Source of the DNA: Crocinitomicaceae bacterium
GTDB taxonomy: Bacteria > Bacteroidota > Bacteroidia > Flavobacteriales_D > Crocinitomicaceae
Direction of reading: 5' to 3'
Assembly: GCA_024639405.1 (NCBI GenBank)
Contig: JAHEIL010000047.1
Coordinates: 48,911 to 112,910, forward strand
Length of the DNA: 64,000 nt
Shown: positions 44,387 to 52,856 of the stretch, one piece after another
How positions within the stretch are numbered: position 1 is the first letter of the stretch
Layout: every line of letters starts with the position of its first letter
Notes under the pieces: generated by a model
Told to the model about the DNA's origin: nothing
Database searches by the model: none
The model's input: only the letters and a program-made list of their open reading frames with translations
Program-made: the position numbers and the translations under genes

Positions 44387-45775
44387 GTGAGAAAAGTATC
44401 GATCATATTGCTTTCTTTTTTAGGTCTATTAATAGCCTTTACTTCTGGCTGTAATAAAACAACGAATTTCTCGACTGGGCTATTAGATTTTTCTTTAGAT
44501 ACGTTAGTTTTTGACACTGTTTTCACAACAATCGGTTCTACTACGCAACAATTTAAAATTTACAACAAACATAGTAAATCAATAAATATCGAAGAAATTG
44601 AATTAATGGGCGGTTCCAATTCACCTTTTAGAATGAATGTTGATGGTGAAATGGGAACAAAATTATCATCAATGGTATTAGAATCAGGTGATAGTTTGTT
44701 TGCATTTGTAGAAGTTACGCTGAATGTCAACAATCAAAATCTACCATTAATTGTGGAAGATTCAATTCGTTTTCGAACCAATGGAAAAGACCAATACATC
44801 CATTTAGCTGTATGGGGACAAGATGCCTACTTTCATTACAAAGACTTAAACGAAGGTGTTTGGCCAAATGACAAGCCCCATGTTATTTTTGGATACGCTG
44901 CTGTTGATTCTTCAAAAACATTGACCATTCAAAAAAACACAAAAATATACCTACACAAAAACGCACTTTTATACAATTACAAAGGCACCTTAAACATTGA
45001 AGGAGAAAAAAATGAAGAAGTACTGATTAAAGGTGATCGATTGGAAAGTTTATATGACGACGTAAGTGGACAATATTATGGTATTTATTTTCACGAAGCG
45101 AAGCCATCAACTATCAATTATGCAATCATTAAAAATGGTACTTCAGGCGTTCATCTTTATTCTAAAGATGCAAGTAGTAGTGGTTACACGTTAACACTTA
45201 CAAATACAAAGATTACCAATCATGCGAGGTATGGCGTATTTATTTATTCAGGAGCAAAAGTAAAAGCTGAAAATTGTTTGATTAAAGGGAATGGAAATCA
45301 CGCGTTATTGGTTAAAGAAGGAGGCGATTTTAACTTTAATTTTTGTACTTTATTGGGTTATGGTTCAAGCAATACGAATCCAACAGTTGGAATCAGTAAT
45401 TATTATAACAATCCAACAACAAATGTTACAACGATTGGTTCCATCAATGAAGGTTCAATCAGAAATAGCATCATTACAGGAAATCAAATGACTGAATTAG
45501 TTTTTGACACCTTATCAAACCCTGGTGTAGTTATGAATTTCTCATTCAGAAATTGTTTGATTAAACTGGAAGAACCCGTTAATAATTCATTTTTCACGAA
45601 CATTTTATGGAATGCGATTCCCTATTTTACGGCCATCAGTGATGATGATTTCACTTTTTTGCCACAATCCGTTTTGAATGGTGGCGCAGATGCTAATTTC
45701 TGGATTCCGCAAGATCTCAACGGGGCAACAAGAGACGCTAGCAATCCTGATATTGGTGCTTACGAAGTGAATTGA
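44387..45775 (+). CDS. lipoprotein with right-handed beta-helix domain
   Basis: 462 residues from a GTG start; no better ATG precedes the signal peptide. VSIILLSFLGLLIAFTSGC is a lipoprotein signal (Cys ~22). An Ig-like region (30-150) is followed by parallel beta-helix coils (about 190-400: INYAIIKNGTSGVHLYSKD, GVFIYSGAKVKAENCLIKGNGNHALLV). The tail DASNPDIGAYEVN is common in Bacteroidetes 'right-handed beta-helix' proteins. Probably a surface lipoprotein that binds or cuts polysaccharide; no catalytic residues recognised. Confidence 0.85.
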   Translation: MRKVSIILLSFLGLLIAFTSGCNKTTNFSTGLLDFSLDTLVFDTVFTTIGSTTQQFKIYNKHSKSINIEEIELMGGSNSPFRMNVDGEMGTKLSSMVLESGDSLFAFVEVTLNVNNQNLPLIVEDSIRFRTNGKDQYIHLAVWGQDAYFHYKDLNEGVWPNDKPHVIFGYAAVDSSKTLTIQKNTKIYLHKNALLYNYKGTLNIEGEKNEEVLIKGDRLESLYDDVSGQYYGIYFHEAKPSTINYAIIKNGTSGVHLYSKDASSSGYTLTLTNTKITNHARYGVFIYSGAKVKAENCLIKGNGNHALLVKEGGDFNFNFCTLLGYGSSNTNPTVGISNYYNNPTTNVTTIGSINEGSIRNSIITGNQMTELVFDTLSNPGVVMNFSFRNCLIKLEEPVNNSFFTNILWNAIPYFTAISDDDFTFLPQSVLNGGADANFWIPQDLNGATRDASNPDIGAYEVN

Positions 45776-46725
45776 ATAATTAGGTAATACAAAGGTAAAC
45801 CAAGGGTTAAATTATAAGGAAATGTAACACCTAAAGCCATTGGAATATACAATCCTGGATCTGCTTTTGGAGCTACCAAACGCATTGCCGCTGGAACAGC
45901 AATGTAAGAAGCACTCGCTGCTAAAACAGCAAAAATAAATCGATTCCCTATTTCATCCACAAAATACATACTAATTAAAGCTACCACTGAACCGTTAATT
46001 GCTGGAATGATGATAGCAAACAATATTACGAATAATCCTTGTTTTCGAAAAGAAGAGAAACGCTTTGCTGTTGTAATACCCATTTCCAATAAAAAAATAG
46101 CTAAAAACCCTTTGAAAATATCCGTTGTAAAAGGCTTAAATTCCATAGCTTGTTGAATATTAGAAATGTAACCAATCACTAAACTACCCATGATAATTAG
46201 TACACTTCCATTTGAAATAGAATGTTTTAATGTTTGCCCGATTGTAATTTGCTCTGTTTTTAAATGATTAAATCGTTTCATTAACAAAACACCAACAATA
46301 ATAGCTGGAAACTCCATGAATGCCATCACAGCTACTAAATAGCCATCAAAATGTATTTTTTGTACTTCTAAGAAAGATGTTGCTGAAACAAAGGTAACTG
46401 CACTGACAGAACCATAAGCTGAGGCAATTGCTCCAGCATTCCAATTGTCTAACTTTCTTTTTAAGATAAAAAACGTATACAAAGGAATGAGAGCTGAAAT
46501 TAAAACACCAAACAATAATTCTATATAAATTGCAGAGTTTAAATGACTATGAGCGAGTTCTTGACCTCCTTTAAATCCAATGGAAAAAAGTAAATAAATT
46601 GAAATAAATTTAAAGGAAGAAGGTGGGATTTCCAGATCACTTTTTAAAGTTGCTGCAATAATTCCAAGAATGAAAAAAAGTAAAACTGGATTGGTAATAT
46701 TAACGATTAATAAATCTAAATTCAT
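45760..46725 (-). CDS. sbtA: SbtA-family sodium-dependent bicarbonate permease
   Basis: 321 residues with about ten helices in two inverted halves. The segments NPVLLFFILGIIAATLKSDLEIP, GFKGGQEL, GSVSAVTFVSATSFLE and MAFMEFPAIIVGVLL correspond to conserved parts of cyanobacterial SbtA (DUF897), a high-affinity Na+/HCO3- symporter. It is last in a five-gene operon behind a Sua5-type protein (gap of 8 bases). The 3' end overlaps the beta-helix gene by 16 bases. Substrate inferred from family. Confidence 0.85.
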   Translation of the reverse strand: MNLDLLIVNITNPVLLFFILGIIAATLKSDLEIPPSSFKFISIYLLFSIGFKGGQELAHSHLNSAIYIELLFGVLISALIPLYTFFILKRKLDNWNAGAIASAYGSVSAVTFVSATSFLEVQKIHFDGYLVAVMAFMEFPAIIVGVLLMKRFNHLKTEQITIGQTLKHSISNGSVLIIMGSLVIGYISNIQQAMEFKPFTTDIFKGFLAIFLLEMGITTAKRFSSFRKQGLFVILFAIIIPAINGSVVALISMYFVDEIGNRFIFAVLAASASYIAVPAAMRLVAPKADPGLYIPMALGVTFPYNLTLGLPLYYLIIQFTS

Positions 46726-46733
46726 AATATATT

Positions 46734-47690
46734 TTAGTCTTTAAATGATGCTCTTTCTAATCGATCGTTTAATGTTTTACCCAAATCTAAATCTGGGAAT
46801 TTTTCAATTATTATTAAATCATAGTTTCGTGAATCTAAATCGTGTAACAATCCATATAAGTTTGCTGAAGCATGTTGTAAATCTCCTTGAAATGAATAGT
46901 AGTCTATCCCTTCATTTGATTCCAAGTCATCTAATTCATCAAAGTAAACAACTGCTATTTTTTTAGACACATATTTTTGAATATCATTTCGAATGAAACT
47001 TGAACACAATAAAGGTGTTTTAGGTGAATAATGTTTTTTAGCCATTCCAGGAGATTTTATCTTTTCATGACTTTTGTTATTTTCTAGTAAAGTTCCAACA
47101 CATGATTCCAAATCTTCTAGTGTTATAGCACCCAAACGATATACAATTACTTGATCTCCCTCAAAACCAACGATAGTTGATTCAATTCCTTTATTACAAG
47201 GTCCACCATCAAGTATTAATGGAATTTTAGCACCAAAATAAGAATCAACGTGTTTAGGCATTGTTGGACTTATTGATTGATATGGATTTGCACTTGGCGC
47301 AACTAATGGAAAATCAATACTATTTAATAATTCAAGAGCAAGAGGATGGCTGGGCATTCTAATTGCAACAGTATCTTGTCCTGCAGTTACTAAATCACTT
47401 ATTCTAGATGATTTTTTAAGTAACAAAGTCAGAGGTCCTGGCCAAAATTGATTGATCAAAACATTCGCTTTCGGAGGGATTTCACGGACAATTCCTTCCA
47501 ATTGATGGACAGAGCCAATGTGAACTATTAATGGGTTATTGTGAGGTCTGTTTTTTAATTGAAAGATTGTATGTATTGCTTTATCACTAAATGCGCTTCC
47601 AGCTAAACCATAAACCGTTTCAGTTGGAAAACCAATTATGCCATTATTTTTTAAAATAGTTTCTGCTAAGTGAATTGTTGAAGTTATCAT
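46734..47690 (-). CDS. sua5: L-threonylcarbamoyladenylate synthase, Sua5 type
   Basis: 318 residues: YrdC domain (1-205) plus a C-terminal Sua5 domain. Forms threonylcarbamoyl-AMP from threonine, bicarbonate and ATP, the first step of the t6A37 modification of ANN-decoding tRNAs. Motifs: IGFPTETVYGLAG, LKNRPHNNPLIVHI, VAIRMPSHPLAL, LVAPSANPYQSISPT, and the SPGMAKKHYSPKTPL linker of the two-domain Sua5. It lies between a DUF6671-like gene and the bicarbonate permease in one operon. Confidence 0.93.
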   Translation of the reverse strand: MITSTIHLAETILKNNGIIGFPTETVYGLAGSAFSDKAIHTIFQLKNRPHNNPLIVHIGSVHQLEGIVREIPPKANVLINQFWPGPLTLLLKKSSRISDLVTAGQDTVAIRMPSHPLALELLNSIDFPLVAPSANPYQSISPTMPKHVDSYFGAKIPLILDGGPCNKGIESTIVGFEGDQVIVYRLGAITLEDLESCVGTLLENNKSHEKIKSPGMAKKHYSPKTPLLCSSFIRNDIQKYVSKKIAVVYFDELDDLESNEGIDYYSFQGDLQHASANLYGLLHDLDSRNYDLIIIEKFPDLDLGKTLNDRLERASFKD

Positions 47691-47696
47691 TCTTAA

Positions 47697-48536
47697 TTAA
47701 GGATTACATGTGTCACAATACATTGGATCTTCAAAAAAATTACCTGATGGATAAATCATTTTTTTCGTGTGTGAACAGCTTGAGCATTGATAGATCTGGT
47801 ATAAAATTGATTTTGTAGGAGCATTGCAATATTCACAAGGCAAGCCTTCAACAACATCAACAATTCCAAATCCTGGTGTTCCACAAACAGTACAAGAAGT
47901 TGTGATTTTATCGACCAATTTTTGAGTTGCTCGTTGTATTATTGTCATTCTAGTAGGATTATACATTGCTCTCATATCTGTTTCTACATAGACAAAACCA
48001 TATGTAACCATACATTTACGATACTGTTTCAATAAATCTTTTTTCGAGCAAATCCCCTTTTGTATAAATTGATAGTTTTTCTCATGATCCTTAATAATTA
48101 ATCCATGAGAAGGAAACTTACATCTAAAGGCAAATTCAAGAAGTTCATTTTCTGAAGTTATGTATGCGCCATTTAAATTTGTTTCAAGTGACAGTACCTT
48201 TTCTACTATCTCTAACTTATTTTTTGGATCTATAAACATCAAAAACTCTTCATTTACAGAAGTAAAAAAAGAGTTTGGATGACTACCAAAAGAACCTTCA
48301 CTGGCTATTGCAAGTTCTGCGTTTGTTGCTTTTAAAGCATGTTTACATTTTGCTCTCAAAGTATCTAAAACTGAATTTAGACGTTCCTTTTCTCCTGAAA
48401 AAGTACCAAAAAGATCCGTATTAATCGTTTTATCAACAATGCAATTAACACCTAATTTAGACGCGAGAATTGGTGCAATCACTTGTTCTTTTTGATGCAT
48501 TGTTGCAATCACTAAAGTTTTATTTTTAAACTTCAT
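47697..48536 (-). CDS. DUF6671-like zinc-ribbon protein
   Basis: 279 residues, cytoplasmic. N-terminal alpha/beta part with TLVIATMHQKEQVIAPIL and the striking EGSFGSHP (80-87). The C-terminal 65 residues carry four CxxC pairs (215-218, 234-237, 251-254, 274-277), i.e. two zinc-ribbon or rubredoxin-like knuckles. I match it to DUF6671 from memory; no function is known to me. Its start overlaps the 92-aa gene by 11 bases. Confidence 0.7.
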   Translation of the reverse strand: MKFKNKTLVIATMHQKEQVIAPILASKLGVNCIVDKTINTDLFGTFSGEKERLNSVLDTLRAKCKHALKATNAELAIASEGSFGSHPNSFFTSVNEEFLMFIDPKNKLEIVEKVLSLETNLNGAYITSENELLEFAFRCKFPSHGLIIKDHEKNYQFIQKGICSKKDLLKQYRKCMVTYGFVYVETDMRAMYNPTRMTIIQRATQKLVDKITTSCTVCGTPGFGIVDVVEGLPCEYCNAPTKSILYQIYQCSSCSHTKKMIYPSGNFFEDPMYCDTCNP

Positions 48537-48804
48537 TAACTAACTCAATTGTAATGGTTGATTGAACTTTAAAGGTTTCATGTTGATTGGTTGCTAAAAA
48601 TTGTTGAAGACTATTTCTAGTTGCTTCCAGTTCTCTAATTCGCACATTTGAACTCGTTTCATCCTGCGAATTTTTTTCCCAATTTTCATGTAATTTAAGT
48701 GAATGGAATTGGATTTTTTTATTGAGCATATCAATAAGGATTTCATGAGTTAATTGTGCTGAAAAAACACCATTAATAAGTTCAAACTGTTCAGTTTTCT
48801 TCAT
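48526..48804 (-). CDS. 92-aa protein of unknown function
   Basis: Not recognised. A charged, mostly helical small protein: beta-like start (EQFELINGVFSAQLTHEILIDML), a helical middle with Asn/Gln, and a beta-like end (TFKVQSTITIELVNEV). No signal peptide. Overlaps both neighbours by 11 and 14 bases, so it is certainly part of the operon and its product probably acts with theirs. Confidence 0.75.
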   Translation of the reverse strand: MKKTEQFELINGVFSAQLTHEILIDMLNKKIQFHSLKLHENWEKNSQDETSSNVRIRELEATRNSLQQFLATNQHETFKVQSTITIELVNEV

Positions 48805-49126
48805 CTTTTAATTCTTTAGGATGTTTTGTTTGTTCACGAATAAATTGATCAAACCAATTATTGGATTGCGTTATGGGTAATGAATATATAGGAAGTTCAG
48901 TTGAAAATTCTGTTTCAACCATTTCAACTAATTTAGAAAACAATAAAGACCGTGTTTGAATGGTTACAATGGAATATTTTTTAATTACTAAATCACCATC
49001 ATTGAATTCATAAGATATATTGTCTAAATCTATGGTTGCTTTAGCAATAATTCTCTCTTCTAAAAGTCGCTTAACTACTAAATTAGGATCAAATTCACTG
49101 TTTAAATAAATTAAAACATTTACCAT
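48791..49126 (-). CDS. CutA/PII-like ferredoxin-fold protein
   Basis: 111 residues, the size of CutA and PII-like trimers. The pattern VNVLIYLNSEFDPNLVVKRLLEERIIAKATIDLDNI...KYSIVTIQTRSLLFSKLVEMVETEF...PIYSLPI follows the CutA core (A..LVEERLAACVNI, then PEI.A.PI). Sequence identity looks low. CutA and PII/SbtB share the same fold, and SbtB is the regulatory partner of SbtA in cyanobacteria, so a signalling role in the SbtA operon is a reasonable inference. First gene of the operon, divergent from the LysR gene. Confidence 0.6.
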   Translation of the reverse strand: MVNVLIYLNSEFDPNLVVKRLLEERIIAKATIDLDNISYEFNDGDLVIKKYSIVTIQTRSLLFSKLVEMVETEFSTELPIYSLPITQSNNWFDQFIREQTKHPKELKDEEN

Positions 49127-49152
49127 ATTTTATTTATTTGCAAAGTTCGTAA

Positions 49153-49193
49153 TTGATATTTCATAATTTTTATTTATATTTGATAATACATCA
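49153..49193. promoter_or_regulatory. LysR promoter with two TGAT-N5-AT[A/C]A sites
   Basis: In the 79-base divergent gap a TTG (49153-49155) and TATATTTG (49175-49182), spacing 19, form a good promoter for the LysR gene. Two T-N11-A sequences of the form TGAT-N5-ATAA (49154-49166) and TGAT-N5-ATCA (49181-49193) overlap its -33 and start region; these are candidate LysR sites. The operon side has only a one-mismatch -7 box (49148-49141, minus), which fits an activator-dependent promoter. Confidence 0.5.
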
Positions 49194-49205
49194 TTAAAAT
49201 ATTTT

Positions 49206-50132
49206 ATGAACTATACATTAAGTCAATTAAATATATTTTTAAAAGTTGTTGAAAATGAAAGTATAACAAAAGCTGCTGCCGAATTATTACTTACACAACC
49301 TGCTGTTTCAATTCAACTTAAAAATTTTCAAGCACATTTTGATGTACCATTAACTCAAGTAGTTAACAGAAAATTATACGTAACAGATTTCGGAAGAGAA
49401 ATTGCGATAACAGCAAAACGCATTCTAAATGAAGCAAATGAAATAAAATATAAAACCGCAAAATTCAAAGGTGAAATCACAGGACAACTTACCATTTCTG
49501 TTGTTTCAACGGGTAAATATGTTATTCCTTATTTTTTGCATGACTTTTTAACAGCAAATCCAGCAGTTGAACTAAAATTAGATGTTTCCAACAAAAGTAA
49601 AATAATTGAAGATTTAGAATCAAATACTGTAGATTTTTCCTTGGTTTCGATTTTACCTGAAAAATTAAATCTTGAACGTATTCGTTTGATGAAAAATAAA
49701 TTGTATTTAGTTAGTAATTTGGATTTTGGTAAAAAAAACTTTCACACAATAAAAGATTTACCAAGTGATACACCATTTATTTTTAGAGAATTTGGCTCTG
49801 CAACAAGAATTTCAATGGAAAACTTTTTAAATCGAAACGAAGTTGCAATTAAACGATCAATCGTACTAACATCTAATGAAGCAGTAAAACAAGCTGTAAT
49901 TGCAAAATTAGGCATCTCTATAATGCCTTTGATTGGGATAAGTAATGAATTGACTAACAAGCAACTGAAAATTATACCCGTAAAAAACTTACCCATTTCT
50001 AGTGAATGGAACCTAGTTTGGACCAAAGGCAAAAGAATGTATCCTGCAGCAAAAGCATTTATCGAATTTATTGAAAATGAAAAAGAGCGAATTATAAAAG
50101 AAAACTTCGCATGGTATGAAGCGTATCAATAA
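49206..50132 (+). CDS. LysR-family regulator, CbbR/CcmR-like
   Basis: 308 residues. N-terminal winged HTH (TLSQLNIFLKVVENESITKAAAELLLTQPAVSIQLKNFQ, 4-42) and a periplasmic-binding-like effector domain. The effector start, LTISVVSTGKYVIPYFLHDFLTANPAVELKLDVSNKSKIIEDLE, resembles CbbR, CmpR and CcmR, regulators of carbon fixation and inorganic-carbon uptake that include sbtA control in cyanobacteria. Divergent from the SbtA operon, so it is its probable regulator. The 3' end overlaps the convergent TolC-like gene by seven bases. Confidence 0.85.
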   Translation: MNYTLSQLNIFLKVVENESITKAAAELLLTQPAVSIQLKNFQAHFDVPLTQVVNRKLYVTDFGREIAITAKRILNEANEIKYKTAKFKGEITGQLTISVVSTGKYVIPYFLHDFLTANPAVELKLDVSNKSKIIEDLESNTVDFSLVSILPEKLNLERIRLMKNKLYLVSNLDFGKKNFHTIKDLPSDTPFIFREFGSATRISMENFLNRNEVAIKRSIVLTSNEAVKQAVIAKLGISIMPLIGISNELTNKQLKIIPVKNLPISSEWNLVWTKGKRMYPAAKAFIEFIENEKERIIKENFAWYEAYQ

Positions 50133-51514
50133 AATCCTGCAATAGCAAATGTATACGTTAAGCTAGCTTGTTGAACTTTCACCGTGCATTCGATAAATTT
50201 TAAGCGAGCTTGTATAAAAGCCAATTCACGAGCATTGATTAAAAACAACGAACTTTCACCTGAAACGAACAATTGTTTTTCAGCTTCTAATAATAATTGT
50301 GAATCATTCAATGTACGTTCTATAATTTCTAATTGGTTGATGCTATTTGTTAAATCATTTGCAGCTTTTTTAATCTTATTAGTTAAATAGGCTTTGTTGT
50401 TTTCATAACTCAATTTTTCATCTTGCAATTTAAGTTGTGCTAAACCTAATTCTCCACGCTCTTTTCTTAATAATAAAGGCATTTCAAAGGTCACACCCCA
50501 TTTGTAATTATTTGTTGAAAGTCCATTGTAAGGATTGGAACTTATTGGTTCATTGATTAAATTATAATTTAAATTCAATGCAGGCTTAAGTTGCTCTTTC
50601 TTTAAACGATTATCGATTGCTAAACTTTTGATTTTGAAATCATTTAATTGCAAATAAGGGTGGTTTTGAACTAGTGTATCTATTTGAAAATGTGATAAAA
50701 GACGTGATTTTTCTTGTTGAATTAATTTTAAATCAATTGGTTGAGTCAAACTGTCTAACTCTAATGGAACTTGATTTTCTGTCCAAAGAAAGGTTGCCAA
50801 ATTATATGTTGTTGACGTGTAATCTGTTTCATAATTACGCAACAATGATTCACGATTTTGAACTTGAATTTTAGCTTCTACACTATCAATTGGTGGCCTG
50901 TCACCTAAAATTGCTAACTGCTTCACTCCTTCAAATCGATCTGCAGCAAGTTGATATGATTCCATCATAATTTGCTTTGAAAAATAGGCTAAAACCCAGT
51001 TCCAATAAGCATATCCAGCTTCATAAGCTAATTCATTCAATTGTAGGCGTTGCTCACACAAAGTGCTTTTTTGATAGACATTAGCTTTGAACAATTCTGC
51101 TCTTCGCTGATCAATGAATAAACCTTGACCTAAATTCATTGATAATCCTGCATAAACAAGGCCATTTTGAGGCGTTGAATGTTCTTGACTTAAGTAGATG
51201 CCATCGTTCATTTCTAAACCTGTTTTAACTTCAACACCAAACCAAGTAGGAACTTTCAATCCTGCATTTAAATAACTATAATACTGAGAACCATTGTAGT
51301 ATTTTTGACTTAAATCATTGGATAATTTAGGATCAAAACCGCCTTTAGCCTTTAAAACTGAGAAATTACCATAACGTTGTTGAAGTGCTGCTTTTTTTGC
51401 TAAAGGGTGATTTTTAAGCACTAACGAATAAAACGATTCTACCGAAAAAGTACGTTGTGTAAAAACAACTTTTCCCCAAAATAAACTTAACGAAATCAGA
51501 ACGATGTACTTCAT
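50126..51514 (-). CDS. TolC-family outer membrane protein of the ABC/HlyD export system
   Basis: 462 residues. Signal peptide KYIVLISLSLFWGKVVFT, then two OEP repeats with long helices (AYEAGYAYWNWVLAYFSKQIMMESYQLAADRFEGVKQL; ELIRARL-like blocks near the C-terminus). Last gene of the operon; ATGA overlap of four bases with the HlyD-like gene. Confidence 0.85.
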   Translation of the reverse strand: MKYIVLISLSLFWGKVVFTQRTFSVESFYSLVLKNHPLAKKAALQQRYGNFSVLKAKGGFDPKLSNDLSQKYYNGSQYYSYLNAGLKVPTWFGVEVKTGLEMNDGIYLSQEHSTPQNGLVYAGLSMNLGQGLFIDQRRAELFKANVYQKSTLCEQRLQLNELAYEAGYAYWNWVLAYFSKQIMMESYQLAADRFEGVKQLAILGDRPPIDSVEAKIQVQNRESLLRNYETDYTSTTYNLATFLWTENQVPLELDSLTQPIDLKLIQQEKSRLLSHFQIDTLVQNHPYLQLNDFKIKSLAIDNRLKKEQLKPALNLNYNLINEPISSNPYNGLSTNNYKWGVTFEMPLLLRKERGELGLAQLKLQDEKLSYENNKAYLTNKIKKAANDLTNSINQLEIIERTLNDSQLLLEAEKQLFVSGESSLFLINARELAFIQARLKFIECTVKVQQASLTYTFAIAGFY

Positions 51515-52851
51515 TTTTTGGATGTTTTAGTTGACTTTTTTTGTTTATAAAACTGTGGTGGAAAACCATTAATTAATCGCCATAATTCATAACCAATTGG
51601 CACGTTATTCAATAGGATGATAGAATTTGTTCCACCACCTACTCGCAAAGCATTTGGCCAAGGTTTTGATTTTTTATTTGGAGCAATTAACACCCTGAAA
51701 CGACCTTCTTCATCAGCAAAATTATCTACAGCAAAAACTTCTCCATCAAATGTTCCATAACTCGCATTCGGCCAACCTGAAAAAACGATTGCAGGCCAAC
51801 CATCAAATTGTAAGCGTGCATGGTCACCTTTTTTCACTAAAGGCAAATCAACTGGCTTAATGTAAATTTCCACTACTAAATCATACACAGAAGGCATAAT
51901 CGTTGCAATTGCTTCACCTTGCTTTATTGTTTCTCCAATTCCACTTGACAAAACTTTTGTTACAACACCATCTTGAGGTGCTAAAACGTAATACATGCCA
52001 TTTCGTATGGAATAATTGGCAACTTTCCCTTGTAATTTTGTGACATCTACTTCTGCTTCATACATGCTTGAAAGAGCAGTAAATTTATCTGATTCAGCTT
52101 TAGACACCTCATCTCTAAATTTTGAAACAACAGCACTGTACTCTACCCTCGCATCCAAAATATCATTTCTACTTTGTAATAATTTTTGTTGCGTAGCTAC
52201 AACATTGGCTTGTGTTCGTTGCAAGGTTAATTTTCTAGTTTCTAATTCTGTTTGTGATTTAAAACCGTCTTTGTATAATTTTTCGAAGCGGTGAAATTGT
52301 TCCTCTGCAATTTTAGCATTGATTTGAGCAGTGTAATATTCGATACTATCTGTTTTAAATTTTAACTGTGTTTGGTTTAACTTTAATTTTGTCTGTTGCA
52401 ATTTCAAGCGACTTTGATCCAACAATGCATCAACTCTAGTATCTAAACTTTTAATTTTATCGGTGTACGAAAGTACTGACAACTCCTTACTTTTTAATTG
52501 TTGTTCTGTTCGATCAATTAAATTAGGATCAAAATAATCATCTTTAATTTCTGAAATAAATAAGATGGTATCGCCCTTTTTAACAATATCGCCATCTTTT
52601 ACAAACCATTTTTCAACTTTTCCTGAAATAACCGTATTAATTGTTTGCGGTTTTTGCTCTGGTCTTAATGTTGATATTTTTCCAGTTGAAGGGATGTTTT
52701 GAGTCCATGGCAACAACATAATAACTACCAATAAAAGCAATAAAACATAAATAGTTCGCTTTAATTTTTTACTCGTTTTTTGAATTTCAACATGATGCAA
52801 AGATGATTGATCTTCGAGTTGAATTTTATTTTCTGGAGATAAATTTAACAT
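51511..52851 (-). CDS. HlyD-family membrane fusion protein
   Basis: 446 residues. One membrane helix (TIYVLLLLLVVIMLLPW, about 34-50), lipoyl half-motif SGKVEKWFVKDGDIVKKGDTIL, a long coiled-coil hairpin (about 135-290), second lipoyl half LAPQDGVVTKVLSSGIGETIKQGEAIATI and a beta-barrel. Typical adaptor of type I secretion or ABC export. Follows the ABC gene by five bases. Confidence 0.9.
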   Translation of the reverse strand: MLNLSPENKIQLEDQSSLHHVEIQKTSKKLKRTIYVLLLLLVVIMLLPWTQNIPSTGKISTLRPEQKPQTINTVISGKVEKWFVKDGDIVKKGDTILFISEIKDDYFDPNLIDRTEQQLKSKELSVLSYTDKIKSLDTRVDALLDQSRLKLQQTKLKLNQTQLKFKTDSIEYYTAQINAKIAEEQFHRFEKLYKDGFKSQTELETRKLTLQRTQANVVATQQKLLQSRNDILDARVEYSAVVSKFRDEVSKAESDKFTALSSMYEAEVDVTKLQGKVANYSIRNGMYYVLAPQDGVVTKVLSSGIGETIKQGEAIATIMPSVYDLVVEIYIKPVDLPLVKKGDHARLQFDGWPAIVFSGWPNASYGTFDGEVFAVDNFADEEGRFRVLIAPNKKSKPWPNALRVGGGTNSIILLNNVPIGYELWRLINGFPPQFYKQKKSTKTSKK

Positions 52852-52856
52852 ACCAA

